This document shows positions 1-10,195 of a DNA stretch of 64,000 bases, piece by piece (the stretch's first letter is position 1; each line of letters begins with the position of its first letter). Origin of the DNA: Clostridium sp. NkU-1 (GTDB lineage Bacteria; Bacillota_A; Clostridia; Lachnospirales; Lachnospiraceae); NCBI GenBank assembly GCA_001312405.1, contig BBDR01000015.1, positions 1 to 64,000 on the forward strand, written 5' to 3'. The position numbers were made by a program, and so were the translations under genes. The notes beneath the pieces are model-generated. The model worked only from the letters and a program-made list of their open reading frames with translations, was not told the DNA's origin and searched no databases.

Positions 1-1978
1 CAGGGACCACGTACAGGCAGAGATAGCGCTCCAAAGACAGGTTCCTTTGATACCCCCATCCAGGCAAAGCTACCAGCAACAGGGCCACAAAGAACGCTTA
101 TAAAAATGGCAGATTTGATAAAAGAGATAAAGATGATGAGGCTAAGAAAAGAGCACAGGGCAAGGGTGGAAAGCCATTAAAAACTCCGGTTCAGCCTCCA
201 GTGCATGTAGAGCCTAAGGTAGAAGAGATAAAGACCATCACGATTCCGGAGGTTATGACCATTAAGGAGCTGGCTGAGAAGATGAAGCTTCAGCCATCCG
301 CCATTGTAAAGAAGCTGTTTTTACAAGGTAAGATCGTAACGCTTAATACGGAAATCGATTTTGATCAGGCAGAAGAGATCGCCATGGGATATGATGTTCT
401 CTGCGAGAAGGAAATAAAAATAGATGTTATTGAGGAACTGCTGAAAGAGGAAGAGGAAAATGAGACAGATAAGGTTTCCAGGCCGCCGGTAGTCTGCGTT
501 ATGGGCCATGTTGACCATGGTAAAACCTCCCTTCTTGATGCCATCCGCCAGAGCAATGTAACCTCCAGAGAGGCAGGCGGAATCACACAGCATATTGGTG
601 CTTATACGGTTGAAGTAAAAGGAGAGAAGATCACATTTTTGGATACTCCCGGACACGAAGCCTTTACTGCCATGCGTATGAGAGGCGCTCAGTCAACGGA
701 TATCGCAATTCTTGTAGTAGCAGCTGATGACGGCGTGATGCCTCAGACTGTAGAGGCAATCAACCATGCCAAGCAGCCGAAGTGGAGATCATTGTTGCCA
801 TTAATAAGATTGATAAGCCAAGTGCCAATGTTGACCGGGTAAAGCAGGAATTATCTGAATATGAACTGATTCCTGAAGATTGGGGCGGAAGCACCGTATT
901 TGTTCCGGTTTCAGCTCATACCAAGGAAGGCATCAAGGAACTTCTGGAAATGATTCTTCTCACCGCAGAAGTAAAGGAATTAAAGGCTAACCCGGACCGC
1001 CGGGCAAGAGGTCTTATTATTGAGGCTGAGCTTGACAAGGGCAAGGGACCGGTTGCTACCGTACTGGTACAGAAGGGAACTCTTCATGTGGGCGATACGG
1101 TTGCCGCAGGCTCCTGTTACGGAAAAGTCCGTGCCATGATGGATGACAAGGGCCGCAGAGTAAAAGAAGCAGGTCCATCCACTCCGGTTGAGATTTTAGG
1201 ACTTAACGATGTTCCGAATGCAGGCGAAGTCCTGGTTGGAACTGAAAATGAGAAAGAAGCAAGAAGCTTTGCTGAGACATTTATTTCCGAAGGTAAGAAT
1301 AAATTACTGGAAGATACAAAAGCTAAGTTATCACTGGATGATTTATTCAGCCAGATCAAGGCTGGTAACATCAAAGAGCTTCCGCTCATCGTAAAGGCGG
1401 ATGTACAGGGTTCCGTGGAAGCGGTAAAGCAGAGCCTTGTGAAGCTGTCTAACGAAGAGGTTATGATAAAGGTAATCCACGGAGGCGTAGGTGCAATTAA
1501 TGAGTCTGACGTTTCTCTGGCTTCCGCTTCTAATGCGATCATCATCGGCTTTAACGTAAGACCGGATGTGACTGCAAAATCCATAGCGGACCGGGAAAAA
1601 GTGGATATGAGACTTTACAAGGTAATCTATCAGGCCATTGAGGATATAGAGGCAGCTATGAAGGGCATGCTTGATCCTGTGTTCGAAGAGAAGATTATCG
1701 GCCACGCAACCGTGCGCCAAACCTTTAAGGCTTCCGGCGTAGGTACCATTGCAGGTTCCTACGTAATGGATGGGAAATTCCAGAGAGGCTGCAGCGTCCG
1801 CATCACACGTGACGGTAATAAGATCTACGAAGGCCCTCTGGCTTCCTTAAAGAGATTTAAGGATGATGTGAAGGAAGTTGCAACAGGTTACGAGTGCGGC
1901 CTTGTATTTGAGAAGTTTAATGATATCCAGGAAGACGATATGATCGAAGCATATGCCATGGTAGAGGTTCCCCGCTAG
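1..1978 (+). CDS. infB: Translation initiation factor IF-2 (5' end outside window, frameshifted)
   Basis: IF-2 is the GTPase that brings initiator fMet-tRNA to the 30S subunit. The first ~200 nt encode a basic, Gly/Gln/Lys-rich linker in shifting frames, as in the variable N-terminus of IF-2. Then come the IF2_N segment ([14 protein letters not shown]), the G domain with [17 protein letters not shown] and NKID, and the complete C-terminal domains to the stop at 1978. The frame breaks near 780: the reading AKQPKW should be AKAAEVE, which one extra G (aag-g-ca) restores. At least one further shift lies in the first 100 nt. It is followed by rbfA, the usual nusA-infB-rbfA neighbourhood. The family assignment is certain; the 5' end is off the window. 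Confidence 0.95.
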
Positions 1979-2066
1979 GAACCTGTATCCTGGAATTTTG
2001 AAAAGATGAGCCCGTAACTGCGGGCTGGTCTTTTTGAAAATGCGGACAAAAAGCGAAAGGAATAAC

Positions 2067-2428
2067 ATGCGTAAAAACAGTATAAAGAATACAAGAATCA
2101 ACATGGAGGTCCAGAGGGAATTAAGCGAGATTATCCGTCTGGAAATCAAAGACCCAAGAATCCATCCCATGACTACCGTGGTTGACGTCCAGGTTACTCC
2201 GGATTTAAAATACTGCAAGGCATACATCAGTATTCTGGGAGATGAGGAGGCCGGAAAGGCTACCATTGAAGGATTAAAGAGTGCAGAAGGTATATCCGCC
2301 GTGAATTGGCAAGGAGAGTGAACCTTCGCAACACGCCGGAGATCAAGTTTATTCTGGACCAGTCCATTGAGTATGGAGTAAATATGTCCAAATTGATAGA
2401 CGAGGTAACAAAAGATATCAGAGATTAG
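2067..2428 (+). CDS. rbfA: Ribosome-binding factor A (frameshifted)
   Basis: RbfA is a cold-shock 30S maturation factor that binds near helix 1 of 16S rRNA. The start at 2067 (MRKNSIKNTRINMEVQ) follows an AAAGGA site and matches the usual N-terminus; an in-frame upstream TTG at 2034 is unlikely. The frame is lost near 2290, where GGTATATCC should read GGTTATATCC (one T missing). After that, IRRELARRVNLRNTPEI and the C-terminal LIDEVTKDIRD follow to the TAG at 2428. About 120 aa, normal for the family. It sits between infB and nrnA in one operon. Confidence 0.93.
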
Positions 2429-2440
2429 GGAGGTGCCCTT

Positions 2441-3392
2441 GTGAGTTTTTTTTGACACAGTGCTTGAAGATGTAAAAACGGTAGCAATTATCGGTCATGT
2501 CCGTCCGGATGGAGACTGTGTTGGTTCCTGTCTGGCGGCTTACAACTACCTGGAGGAGAATCATCCGGAAGTGGAGGCTGTGGTTTATCTTGAGACCCCT
2601 CCTTCAAAGTTTGATTATCTTAAGAATTTTGGCCGCATTGTCAGCGACTTTTCAAAGGATAAGGAATATGATCTCTGTGTTTGCCTGGACTGCAGCGATA
2701 CGCTCCGGTTCGGAGAGGCATTAAAGTTCTTCACTGCCGCCCAAAAGAGTCTCTGTGTGGATCACCACGTTACCAATTTAAGATACGCAGAAGAGAATAT
2801 AGTACAGGATGATGCCAGTTCCACCTGTGAGGTGCTCTACGGCCTTTTGGATGAAAATAAGATATCCAGGGAAGTCGCGGAATGCATTTATACCGGCATC
2901 ATCCATGATACCGGAGTGTTTAAATATGACTGCACCTCCAAAAAGACCATGGAGATTGCAGGAAAGCTGATGGAAAAGGGCATCGACTTTTCAAAGATCA
3001 TCGATGACAGCTTTTACCGGAAGACCTATATCCAGAACCAGATTCTTGGCAGGGCTTTATTAGAGAGCATAACCTTTCATGGCGGCCGGTGTATTTTCAG
3101 CGCCGTAAGCAAAAAGGATATGGATTTTTACGGTGTTACCGGTGCAGATATGGATGGAATCATTGATCAGCTTCGAATCACAGAGGGTGTGGAATGCGCC
3201 ATATTCATGTATGAGGTCTCATGCAGGGAGTATAAAGTGAGCCTGCGCTCCACCACGGATCTTGACGTGAGCAAAGTTGCCGTTTATTTCGGCGGCGGCG
3301 GCCATAAAAAAGCGGCCGGCTGTACCATGGCAGGAAGCGTTCATGACGTGATCAACAATCTGTCGAACCAGATTGCAAAACAGCTTAACTAG
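2441..3392 (+). CDS. nrnA: Bifunctional oligoribonuclease / pAp phosphatase, DHH family (frameshift at codon 3)
   Basis: NrnA degrades nano-RNAs and dephosphorylates 3'-phosphoadenosine 5'-phosphate. A GTG start at 2441 follows GGGAGGTG. The codons after it, V-S-F-F-D-T-V-L, are restored if the run of eight T at 2446-2453 is seven. The DHH-domain motifs GHVRPDGDCVGS, CLDCSD and VDHHVT lie in the first 110 residues, and the DHHA1 motif GGGGHKKAAGC lies near residue 295. The length of ~316 aa fits the family. It follows rbfA by 12 nt and precedes truB by 12 nt, as in many Firmicutes. Confidence 0.93.
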
Positions 3393-3404
3393 GAGACAGG
3401 AGCT

Positions 3405-4310
3405 ATGGCAGACGGCATTATTAATGTATACAAGGAAAAAGGATTTACCTCTCATGACGTTGTGGCGAAAATGAGAGGTATTTTAAAGCAGAAAAAGATA
3501 GGACATACAGGAACCCTGGACCCAATGGCAGAAGGAGTGCTGCCCGTATGCCTGGGAAAGGCGACCAAGCTTTGCGATATGCTGACGGATAAGACCAAAA
3601 CTTATGAGGCAGTCCTGCTTCTGGGCAGGGAAACTGATACCCAGGACACTACGGGAGAAGTTCTGGCGGAATATCCGGTCAATATAGATGAAGCTCAGGT
3701 GAAGGAAGCAGTACTAAGCTTTCTGGGCCATTACGATCAGATACCACCCATGTATTCCGCTTTAAAGGTGGATGGAAAAAAGCTTTATGAGCTGGCCAGA
3801 GCCGGAAAAGAAGTGGAGCGGAAAGCCCGGCCTGTGGAAATACTGGAGATCAGTGTAGACCGGATCGAGCTTCCCAGGGTAACCATGACCGTAACCTGTT
3901 CCAAGGGAACCTATATCCGGACCCTTTGTTATGACATCGGAAGAAAGCTTGGCTGCGGGGGCTGCATGGAATCCCTTCTCCGCACCCAGGTTTCCGGGTT
4001 TTGCTTAAAGGACAGCCTGACCCTGGCCAGGATCGAGGAGCTTCGGGATGAGGGAACCCTGGAAGAACACATCCTTGCTGTGGACAAGGTGTTTTCAGAA
4101 TATCCGGCTCTTAAAATGAAGCCGGATTTTGATAAGCTGGTCCACAATGGAAACCCATTTTACAGAAACCAGGCTGAGAGAGATTCCTGGTTTCCTGACG
4201 GGCCTGTAAGAGTATATGACAGCAGAAACCAGTTCATCGGTGTTTACGGACCTGACAGAGAGAAGAAGCTTCTTAAGCCTCAAAAGGTATTTCTGGGAGG
4301 AACGCCTTAA
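3405..4310 (+). CDS. truB: tRNA pseudouridine(55) synthase
   Basis: TruB makes pseudouridine 55 in the T-loop of elongator tRNAs. The ORF is intact (301 aa), with ATG at 3405 behind AGGAGACAGGAG. It carries the N-terminal YKEKGFTSHDVV segment, the catalytic-Asp motif GTLDPMAEGVLPVCLG (Asp near residue 40), the substrate-binding segment PPMYSALKVDGKKLYELAR and the KGTYIRTL motif. It sits between nrnA and ribF, the standard order of this translation operon. One of the few genes here without a frame error. Confidence 0.97.
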   Translation: MADGIINVYKEKGFTSHDVVAKMRGILKQKKIGHTGTLDPMAEGVLPVCLGKATKLCDMLTDKTKTYEAVLLLGRETDTQDTTGEVLAEYPVNIDEAQVKEAVLSFLGHYDQIPPMYSALKVDGKKLYELARAGKEVERKARPVEILEISVDRIELPRVTMTVTCSKGTYIRTLCYDIGRKLGCGGCMESLLRTQVSGFCLKDSLTLARIEELRDEGTLEEHILAVDKVFSEYPALKMKPDFDKLVHNGNPFYRNQAERDSWFPDGPVRVYDSRNQFIGVYGPDREKKLLKPQKVFLGGTP

Positions 4311-4358
4311 GGGATCCCTATATGCCCAGAAAACAGGGCAGGAGAGAGGAAATGAATC

Positions 4359-5314
4359 ATGGAATATATAGCCGGAACCAGAGAATTTCAGATTGAAGAG
4401 CCTGCAGTTGTAACTCTGGGGAAATTTGACGGACGCCACAGAGGCCACCAGAAGCTGTTAAAGCGGATGGGAGAGATAAAGGAAGAAAAAGGGTATAAGA
4501 CGGCTGTCCTTACCTTTGACATGTCCCCCAATGCACTTATGACAGGAAGCCCCCAGAAGGTCATTACTACCAATCTGGAGAGAAAAAAACAATCTGGAAA
4601 AGATCGGTATCGATTATCTAGTGGAGTATCCCTTTACAGAGGAAACCTCCCATATGGAGCCGGAGGAATTCGTAAAGCGTGTTCTGGCAGGCCAGATGAA
4701 CGCCAGGATCATCGTAGTTGGCACGGATTGTTCCTTTGGCTATAAGGGAGCAGGAAATGCGGACAGCCTTTCCCGGTGGAAAGACCGGTACGGATATGAA
4801 CTGATCGTTATTCCAAAAGAGCAGGATGAGCAACGGGATATCAGCAGTACCTACGTCAGGGAACAGCTGGATGCCGGAAATATGGAAAAGGCCAACGAGC
4901 TTTTGGGAGAGCCATATGCCATACATGGAACCGTAGTTCACGGTAACCATATCGGAGGGGCTGTTCTGGGATTCCCCACAGCAAATATTATGCCCCCGCC
5001 GGAGAAACACCTTCCTTTATTCGGCGTGTATGTGTCCAAAGTATATGTTGACGGTACTTATTATGGAGGTATTACTAATATCGGAAAAAAAGCCCACGGT
5101 GGAGGGAATTTCCCCTGTTGGAGCAGAAACATTTATTTATGGTATAAATGATGATATTTATGGAAAGACTATAGAAGTACAGCTTTTGCATTTCATCCGT
5201 CCTGAACGGAAATTTGAAGGGCTGGAACAATTAAAGGCACAGATCGGAAAGGATAGAGAATACGGGATGCGGTATTTAAAAGCCCTTTCAGATCAGCAAA
5301 TCACTCATTTGTAA
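4359..5314 (+). CDS. ribF: Bifunctional riboflavin kinase / FAD synthetase (two frameshifts)
   Basis: RibF phosphorylates riboflavin to FMN and adenylates FMN to FAD. The FAD-synthetase N-domain shows LGKFDGRHRGH and, after a frame change, ISSTYVREQL. The flavokinase C-domain shows HGNHIGGAVLGFPTANI and GGITNIGKKPTVEG. The frame breaks near 4583 (seven A where R-K-N-N needs six) and near 5084 (seven A where G-K-K-P needs six). Rejoined, the protein has ~318 aa, normal for the family. ATG at 4359 follows GGAGAGAGGAAATGAATC. It closes the infB-truB-ribF block. Confidence 0.93.
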
Positions 5315-5348
5315 AAGGAAAGGCCAAAACTTGCGAAGGAAAGTGCAT

Positions 5349-6391
5349 ATGACTGACAAAGCATGGAAGGTACTAGGCTTTGCTATTGCATGCGGCAGCG
5401 CCGTATGGATAGGAACAGCAGATGTACAGGCCGCAAAATCAGAGCCTTCTGTCAAGACCGGTTCGCCAGTAGCAGGCATTTCGGTCTATATGGATCAATA
5501 TCAGGAATCCATGAAACAGGGAGGAGCGGAAACGCCGGCCGGTCTTACGCAGGAAAAAGTGAGGTATGGAACCTTCAACTCAATATTTCAGAATCTTGGA
5601 GTGAGTGTGGTGGAGGATTCCTTGAACATCAGGAAAGAACCAAAGAATGATGCGGAAATCGTGGGGAAATTAAAAAACCATGCCGGCAGCAGTGTGCTGT
5701 CAGAAGAAAATGGCTGGTATAAAATAAAGTCAGGCAGATAACCGGTTATGTATACGGAAAATATCTGACCACCGGACAGGAAGCCAGAGCAATTGCCTAC
5801 TATGACATGAAGCTGATGCTCCGGGTAGACACCGAAACCCTTCGGGTCCGCAGCAAACCGAATACGGATTCTGAAGTACTGGGCAGGATTCACGAGGGTG
5901 AAACTTATCCTTTTATCTCCAACAAAGGGGGATGGGCAACAATCCAGTATAATGGTCAGACAGCTTATGCCTATATACCGGAAAATGCCACGGTCGCATA
6001 TACCATACCTGAAGCGGAAAAATGCAGTGACCTCCGCAATCAGGTTGTAAATTATGCGGTCGGATTTGTAGGAAACCCATACCGGTGGGGCGGCACCAAT
6101 CCCAATACAGGGGCGGACTGCTCCGGTTTTATCCAGTATGTAATGGAACATGCCGCGGGGGTCCATTTAGACCGTACCTCCAGGCAGCAGGCCGAAGAGG
6201 GAGAAGTCATACCTGCTTCCAGCATGGAGCCTGGCGACTTGCTGTTCTATGCAAGCGGAAGGCAAATCGACCATGTGGCCATGTATATTGGAAAGGGAAA
6301 GATCGTCCATGCGGCAAACCGCAGGAGCGGGATCAAAATCTCCTCCTGGAATTACAGGAAGCCGGTCACCATACGACGGGTGATCCAGTGA
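5349..6391 (+). CDS. Secreted SH3-domain NlpC/P60 peptidoglycan endopeptidase (frameshifted)
   Basis: Probable cell-wall hydrolase that cuts gamma-D-Glu-diamino-acid bonds in stem peptides. ATG 5349 starts a signal peptide (Lys-rich start, hydrophobic GFAIACGSAVWIG, likely cleavage after DVQA). An upstream in-frame TTG at 5331 is an alternative. Two bacterial SH3 domains follow, the first around DSLNIRKEPKNDAEIVGKL and the second around TLRVRSKPNTDSEVLG. The C-terminal NlpC/P60 domain has the catalytic Cys in GADCSGF and the His in DHVAMYIG. The frame breaks near 5738, where one G is missing (TCAGGGCAG read as TCAGGCAG). ~347 aa after repair. Confidence 0.9.
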
Positions 6392-6412
6392 AAATGATAG
6401 GTAAAACAAATG

Positions 6413-6468
6413 AAAAGGCTGCAGACTGACGCCCCATAAGAAAGGGGCCGCCAGTCTGCAGCCTTTAT
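6413..6468. terminator. Bidirectional intrinsic terminator
   Basis: A long hairpin with arms AAAGGCTGCAGACTG and CAGTCTGCAGCCTTT and an inner GCCCC/GGGGC stem. A T-rich tract follows on the plus strand and A residues precede it, so it works in both directions. It lies between the convergent NlpC/P60 gene and livF. Confidence 0.9.
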
Positions 6469-6469
6469 T

Positions 6470-7177
6470 TTAATCTTTCTTTTTTCCAAGATAAGCCGCT
6501 TTTACCGACTCATCGGCCAACAGCTTTTTCCCGGACCCTGTCATGGTGATGCGCCCGGTTTCCAGCACATAGCCGATATCAGCCGTATGAAGGGCCATAT
6601 TGGCGTTCTGTTCAATGAGAAGCACGGTCACACCTTTTTTGTTGATCTCCCGGATAATGGAGAAAATATCCTTTACAATCAGCGGAGCAAGCCCCAGTGA
6701 GGGTTCATCCATCATTAGGATTTTTGGATGGCTCATAAGCTCTGGCAACTGCCAGCATCTGCTGTTCCCCTCCTGAAAGGGTACCGGCAAGCTGCCAGCT
6801 CCTTTCTTTCAGCCTGGGAAATAAATCATAGACCCAGTTAATATCGTCCCTAAGATCGTCATTTCTTAAGTAGGCTCCGATCTTGATATTTTCAATAACA
6901 GTCATATCCGGAAACACATGGCGCCCTTCCGGTACCAGGGCAATTCCCTTAGATATAATATCCGGCGTATCTTTGCCGATCAATTCTTCCCCATCCAGGG
7001 TGATGCTGCTTCCGGCAGACGGTTTCACCAGCCCTACTATGGACTTTAAAGTCGTACTTTTCCGGCTCCATTGGCCCCAATAAGGGTCACAATGCTCTTA
7101 TCCGGCACTTCAAAGGAAATTCCCTTAACGGCTTCGATTCCTCCGTAATTCACTCGCAAGTTATCAATCTTCAGCAT
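6470..7177 (-). CDS. livF: Branched-chain amino-acid ABC transporter ATPase LivF (two frameshifts)
   Basis: One of the two ATPases energising high-affinity Leu/Ile/Val-type uptake. ATG at 7177 overlaps the end of livG by 14 nt. The N-terminus MLKIDNLRVNYGGIEAVKG and the Walker A region GANGAGKST are read across a missing A near 7059. The signature LSGGEQQML is followed by a second break near 6735, where AVARA-LMSHPK loses two bases. The Walker B MMDEPSLGL and the H-loop region LLIEQNA follow. About 236 aa, usual for LivF. Last gene of the liv operon, ending at the shared terminator. Confidence 0.93.
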
Positions 7178-8033
7178 CGTCGCTCACCCCCAGATATGCT
7201 TCAATTACCCGTTCATTGTTCTGGATCTCCTCCGGTGTTCCCTGTGCGATCAGCTTGCCGAAATCCAGAACATAGATGCGGTCCGAAATCTGCATGACAA
7301 GATCCATATGGTGCTCGATCATGAAAACGGTAAGATGGTAGGAATCCCGGATCTTTTTGATAAAATCTGTTAAATCCTGGGTTTCCTGTGGATTCATGCC
7401 TGCAGCCGGCTCATCAAGAAGCAGAAATTTTGGTTCCGTTGCAAGGGCCCTGGCGATTTCCAGGCGCCTCTGTAAGCCGTAGGGAAGGGAGGAAGCAATC
7501 TCATCCTTTAAATGAAGCAGGTTCTGTTCCTCTAAAAGGACAGTGGTTTCTGCCCGCATCCGTTCCTCTTCCCTGCGGTTTAACCGGAGAGTTGCGGAAA
7601 ATACATTCTGCTTTGCCCTCATGTGCTTTGCAATGAGCACGTTATCGAATACAGACAGCTGACCGAAAAGGCGGATGTTCTGGAAGGTACGGGCAATGCC
7701 CTTTTTTGTGATTACATCCGGTGTGCTGCTGATTACAGGAATGGGTCTTGGCGCTGCTTCTCCCAGATATGTTTTTTTCATTTTTCCCTTTGGGGTGTTG
7801 GAAAGAATGGTTTCTCCCATAAAATCCACCTGTCCGAAGGTAGGCTCATAAATACCGGTAACACAGTTAAATGCGGTTGTTTTTCCCGCGCCGTTGGGAC
7901 CGATCAAGGCCACGATCTCTCCCTGGTTTACGTCAAGGGTCAGGCCGTTTACAGCCACAACGCCGCCGAACTGCATGGTAATGTCCTGCATGTGGAGCAC
8001 GTTAATTGGAGTTTTTGCTGTATCTGACATCAT
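7164..8033 (-). CDS. livG: Branched-chain amino-acid ABC transporter ATPase LivG
   Basis: Intact 289-aa ATPase with Walker A GPNGAGKTT, the LivG-specific insert ending in GIARTFQNIRLF, signature-region LPYGLQRRLEIARAL, Walker B LLLDEPAAGMN and H-loop FMIEHHMD. The insert after TILSNTPKGKMKKTYLG is a little longer than in E. coli LivG, as is common in Clostridia. ATG-ATG start behind AAAGGAG; the first ATG probably overlaps the livM stop (ATGA). Confidence 0.95.
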   Translation of the reverse strand: MMSDTAKTPINVLHMQDITMQFGGVVAVNGLTLDVNQGEIVALIGPNGAGKTTAFNCVTGIYEPTFGQVDFMGETILSNTPKGKMKKTYLGEAAPRPIPVISSTPDVITKKGIARTFQNIRLFGQLSVFDNVLIAKHMRAKQNVFSATLRLNRREEERMRAETTVLLEEQNLLHLKDEIASSLPYGLQRRLEIARALATEPKFLLLDEPAAGMNPQETQDLTDFIKKIRDSYHLTVFMIEHHMDLVMQISDRIYVLDFGKLIAQGTPEEIQNNERVIEAYLGVSDDAED

Positions 8034-9184
8034 GCGTTATCTCCTTTCTTATTGCTGTCCACGCTTTCTGGAGATAAAGGTATACCCGCAGGTGCTTCTG
8101 TGCTTTGCCTTTTCTCTTCAGCCTGGCTGGAATGCTTCGGATAAGCCGTCCAAGCCCTTCCCAGGAGAATTCGTTGCTGCCCATGATCCCGCGGCGGTAG
8201 AAGAGCACGACCATCATCAATAAAATAGAAAAGATGACCATACGGAAACCGGAGCGGAACAGGGGAACTTCAAATCCGCCGATAACCAGAGGGTTATCAA
8301 AGAAGCGGAGCCATTCCCTGCCTGCGGTGACCAGGAAGGCGCCGATAACGCTTCCAGTAATGCTTCCAATTCCTCCAAGGACTACGATCAGCAGGATATC
8401 ATAGGTCAGGTTAATGGAAAAGGTCTTTGAGTCAATGGAACGCATGAATATGGCCAGAAGTCCTCCTCCTACGCCTGTGAAAAAGGAAGAGATGACAAAA
8501 GCCAGCTCCTTGTATCGGAATAAGTTCAGCCCCATGGCCTGAGCGGCCACTTCATCTTCACGGAGAGCCTTAAACGCCCGCCCGTAAGAGGAATTAATGA
8601 GAAGGACCATTAAAAGGATGCAAAGGACCGGAAGCCCAAAGGCTGTAAACAGGTTGGGAAAACCAGGGATGCTTTTTAATCCGTAGGAACCGTTGGTGAT
8701 CCTGTCTAACTGGGGAGCCGCAATGACTGCCCGGATGATCTCAGAAAAGCCCAGGGTAGCAATGGCCAGATAATCACTTTTCAACCGGAGAACCGGAATG
8801 CCGATAAGGGCGGCCATGGCTGCGGCAATGAGTCCTGCAATAATAAGGGCCAGCCAGAAAGGACAGTGCAGGTTTGCGATAGCAGGAGAGATGCCGTTAA
8901 CGTAGTAAACGCTTGCTCTGCTGTCAACAGGAATGGTAAGAATGGCCACGGTATAGGCACCGATTGCCATAAAACCGGCCTGGCCTAAGGAGAATAATCC
9001 GGTAAAACCGGTAAGCAGGTTCATGGAAACGGCAACAACCGCATAAATGGCACTTCGTTCCAGGATGGAGATCTGATAGCTGTACCTGGAAGTGTTAGCC
9101 TGTAAAAAAAGCCAGCAGGCCAATGATGGCTAAAAGAGCGGCCAGGGTATAAAGTTTGTTTTTGGAAACTGAGTTTTTCTTCAT
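8030..9184 (-). CDS. livM: Branched-chain amino-acid ABC transporter permease LivM (frameshifted at both ends)
   Basis: Inner-membrane permease, ~385 aa with about ten hydrophobic segments (GLFSLGQAGFMAIGAY, family loop RLKSDYLAIATLGF, GGIGSITGSVIGA). ATG at 9184 follows GGTGCCCCC and encodes a K-rich start and a first membrane helix. The helix is interrupted by one extra T near 9109. At the 3' end the uncorrected frame runs on into livG. Adding one A near 8120 gives a tail ending KKGDNA and a TGA at 8030 in a 4-nt ATGA overlap with livG, the arrangement expected in a coupled operon. That 3' reading is inferred. Confidence 0.9.
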
Positions 9185-9194
9185 AGGGGGCACC

Positions 9195-10076
9195 TCACAC
9201 TTTATCGGTCGTCTTCTCACCGAACAGTCCCGTAGGCTTGATCAGGAGAATGATGATTAGCAGAACAAAGGTAAATGCGTCGCTGAAGGTGGAATATCCC
9301 ATGGCTACCAGGGCGGTTTCGCCAAGACCAAGGATAAAGCCTCCGATCACGGCGCCTGGAATGCTGCCGATACCGCCGAATACTGCGGCAACAAAGCATT
9401 TTAAGCCAGGCAGGGAGCCGGAGAATGGGAATACGGTCATGCGGTCCGTAAAATAAAGCACAGAGCCAACGGCAGCTAAAAGAGAGCCAATAGCAAAGGT
9501 AAAGGTGATGATGCGGTTGATTTTGATCCCCATAAGGGCGGCAGTATCATAATCCTTTGCAACCGCCCGCATGGCCATGCCGATCTTTGTCTTATTGATC
9601 AGGGTAATAAGCCCGTAAACAATCATAAGGGTCAGGACCGGCGTTAAGAATGTGACAAAGGATGCGGAAAGGCCGCCGATCTGGTAGATCTTCTTTAGAA
9701 ACGGAATTTCCGGATATCCCTTTGGAAGAGCTGTGAACAGATAGGTAGCCAGGTTCTGCAAAAGGTAGGAGACGCCGATGGCAGAAATCATGACGGACAT
9801 TCTGGGAGCGGTGCGTAAGGGGCGGTAAGCTACCCGTTCAATGGATACGCCTAATAATACGGTGACCAGTAAAACCACTGGAATGGAAATGTACCATGGA
9901 AAACTTGCCATGGCAAATATCATAAAGTAACCGGCCATCATGAAAATGTCGCCGTGGGCGAAGTTGATGAGCCGCAGGATACCGTAAACCAGGGTATAGC
10001 CAATGGCAATCAGCGCATAAGCGCCGCCCAGGGAGATACCGGTCAGGCACTGCTGGAAAAAGGTTGTAAGACTCAT
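9195..10076 (-). CDS. livH: Branched-chain amino-acid ABC transporter permease LivH
   Basis: Intact 293-aa inner-membrane permease with about eight hydrophobic helices. It shows the LivH N-terminal pattern GISLGGAYALIAIGYTLVYGILRLINFAHGD in two parts and the C-terminal FGGIGSIPGAVIGG loop that contacts the ATPase. It lies 10 nt upstream of livM and downstream of livK. ATG at 10076 is preceded by GGAGGCATCTCGCCAC. Confidence 0.95.
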   Translation of the reverse strand: MSLTTFFQQCLTGISLGGAYALIAIGYTLVYGILRLINFAHGDIFMMAGYFMIFAMASFPWYISIPVVLLVTVLLGVSIERVAYRPLRTAPRMSVMISAIGVSYLLQNLATYLFTALPKGYPEIPFLKKIYQIGGLSASFVTFLTPVLTLMIVYGLITLINKTKIGMAMRAVAKDYDTAALMGIKINRIITFTFAIGSLLAAVGSVLYFTDRMTVFPFSGSLPGLKCFVAAVFGGIGSIPGAVIGGFILGLGETALVAMGYSTFSDAFTFVLLIIILLIKPTGLFGEKTTDKV

Positions 10077-10195
10077 GTGGCGAGATGCCTCCTATCTGTT
10101 GAGTATGAAATATTGCTTGTGCAAATGGAACGAGTGGGGAAGGAAATACGTCCCCACTCATCTGGTAATGATTGCGTTGTCACGGTATCTTACTA

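Noticed and set aside
1117..1584. Long minus-strand open frame opposite infB
   Set aside because: Shadow of the infB frame; composition and lack of a ribosome-binding site argue against a gene. The same holds for the other antisense ORFs.
4570..5110. Possible programmed frameshifting in ribF
   Set aside because: The same +1 A-run shift occurs in unrelated genes all over the window, so sequence error is simpler.
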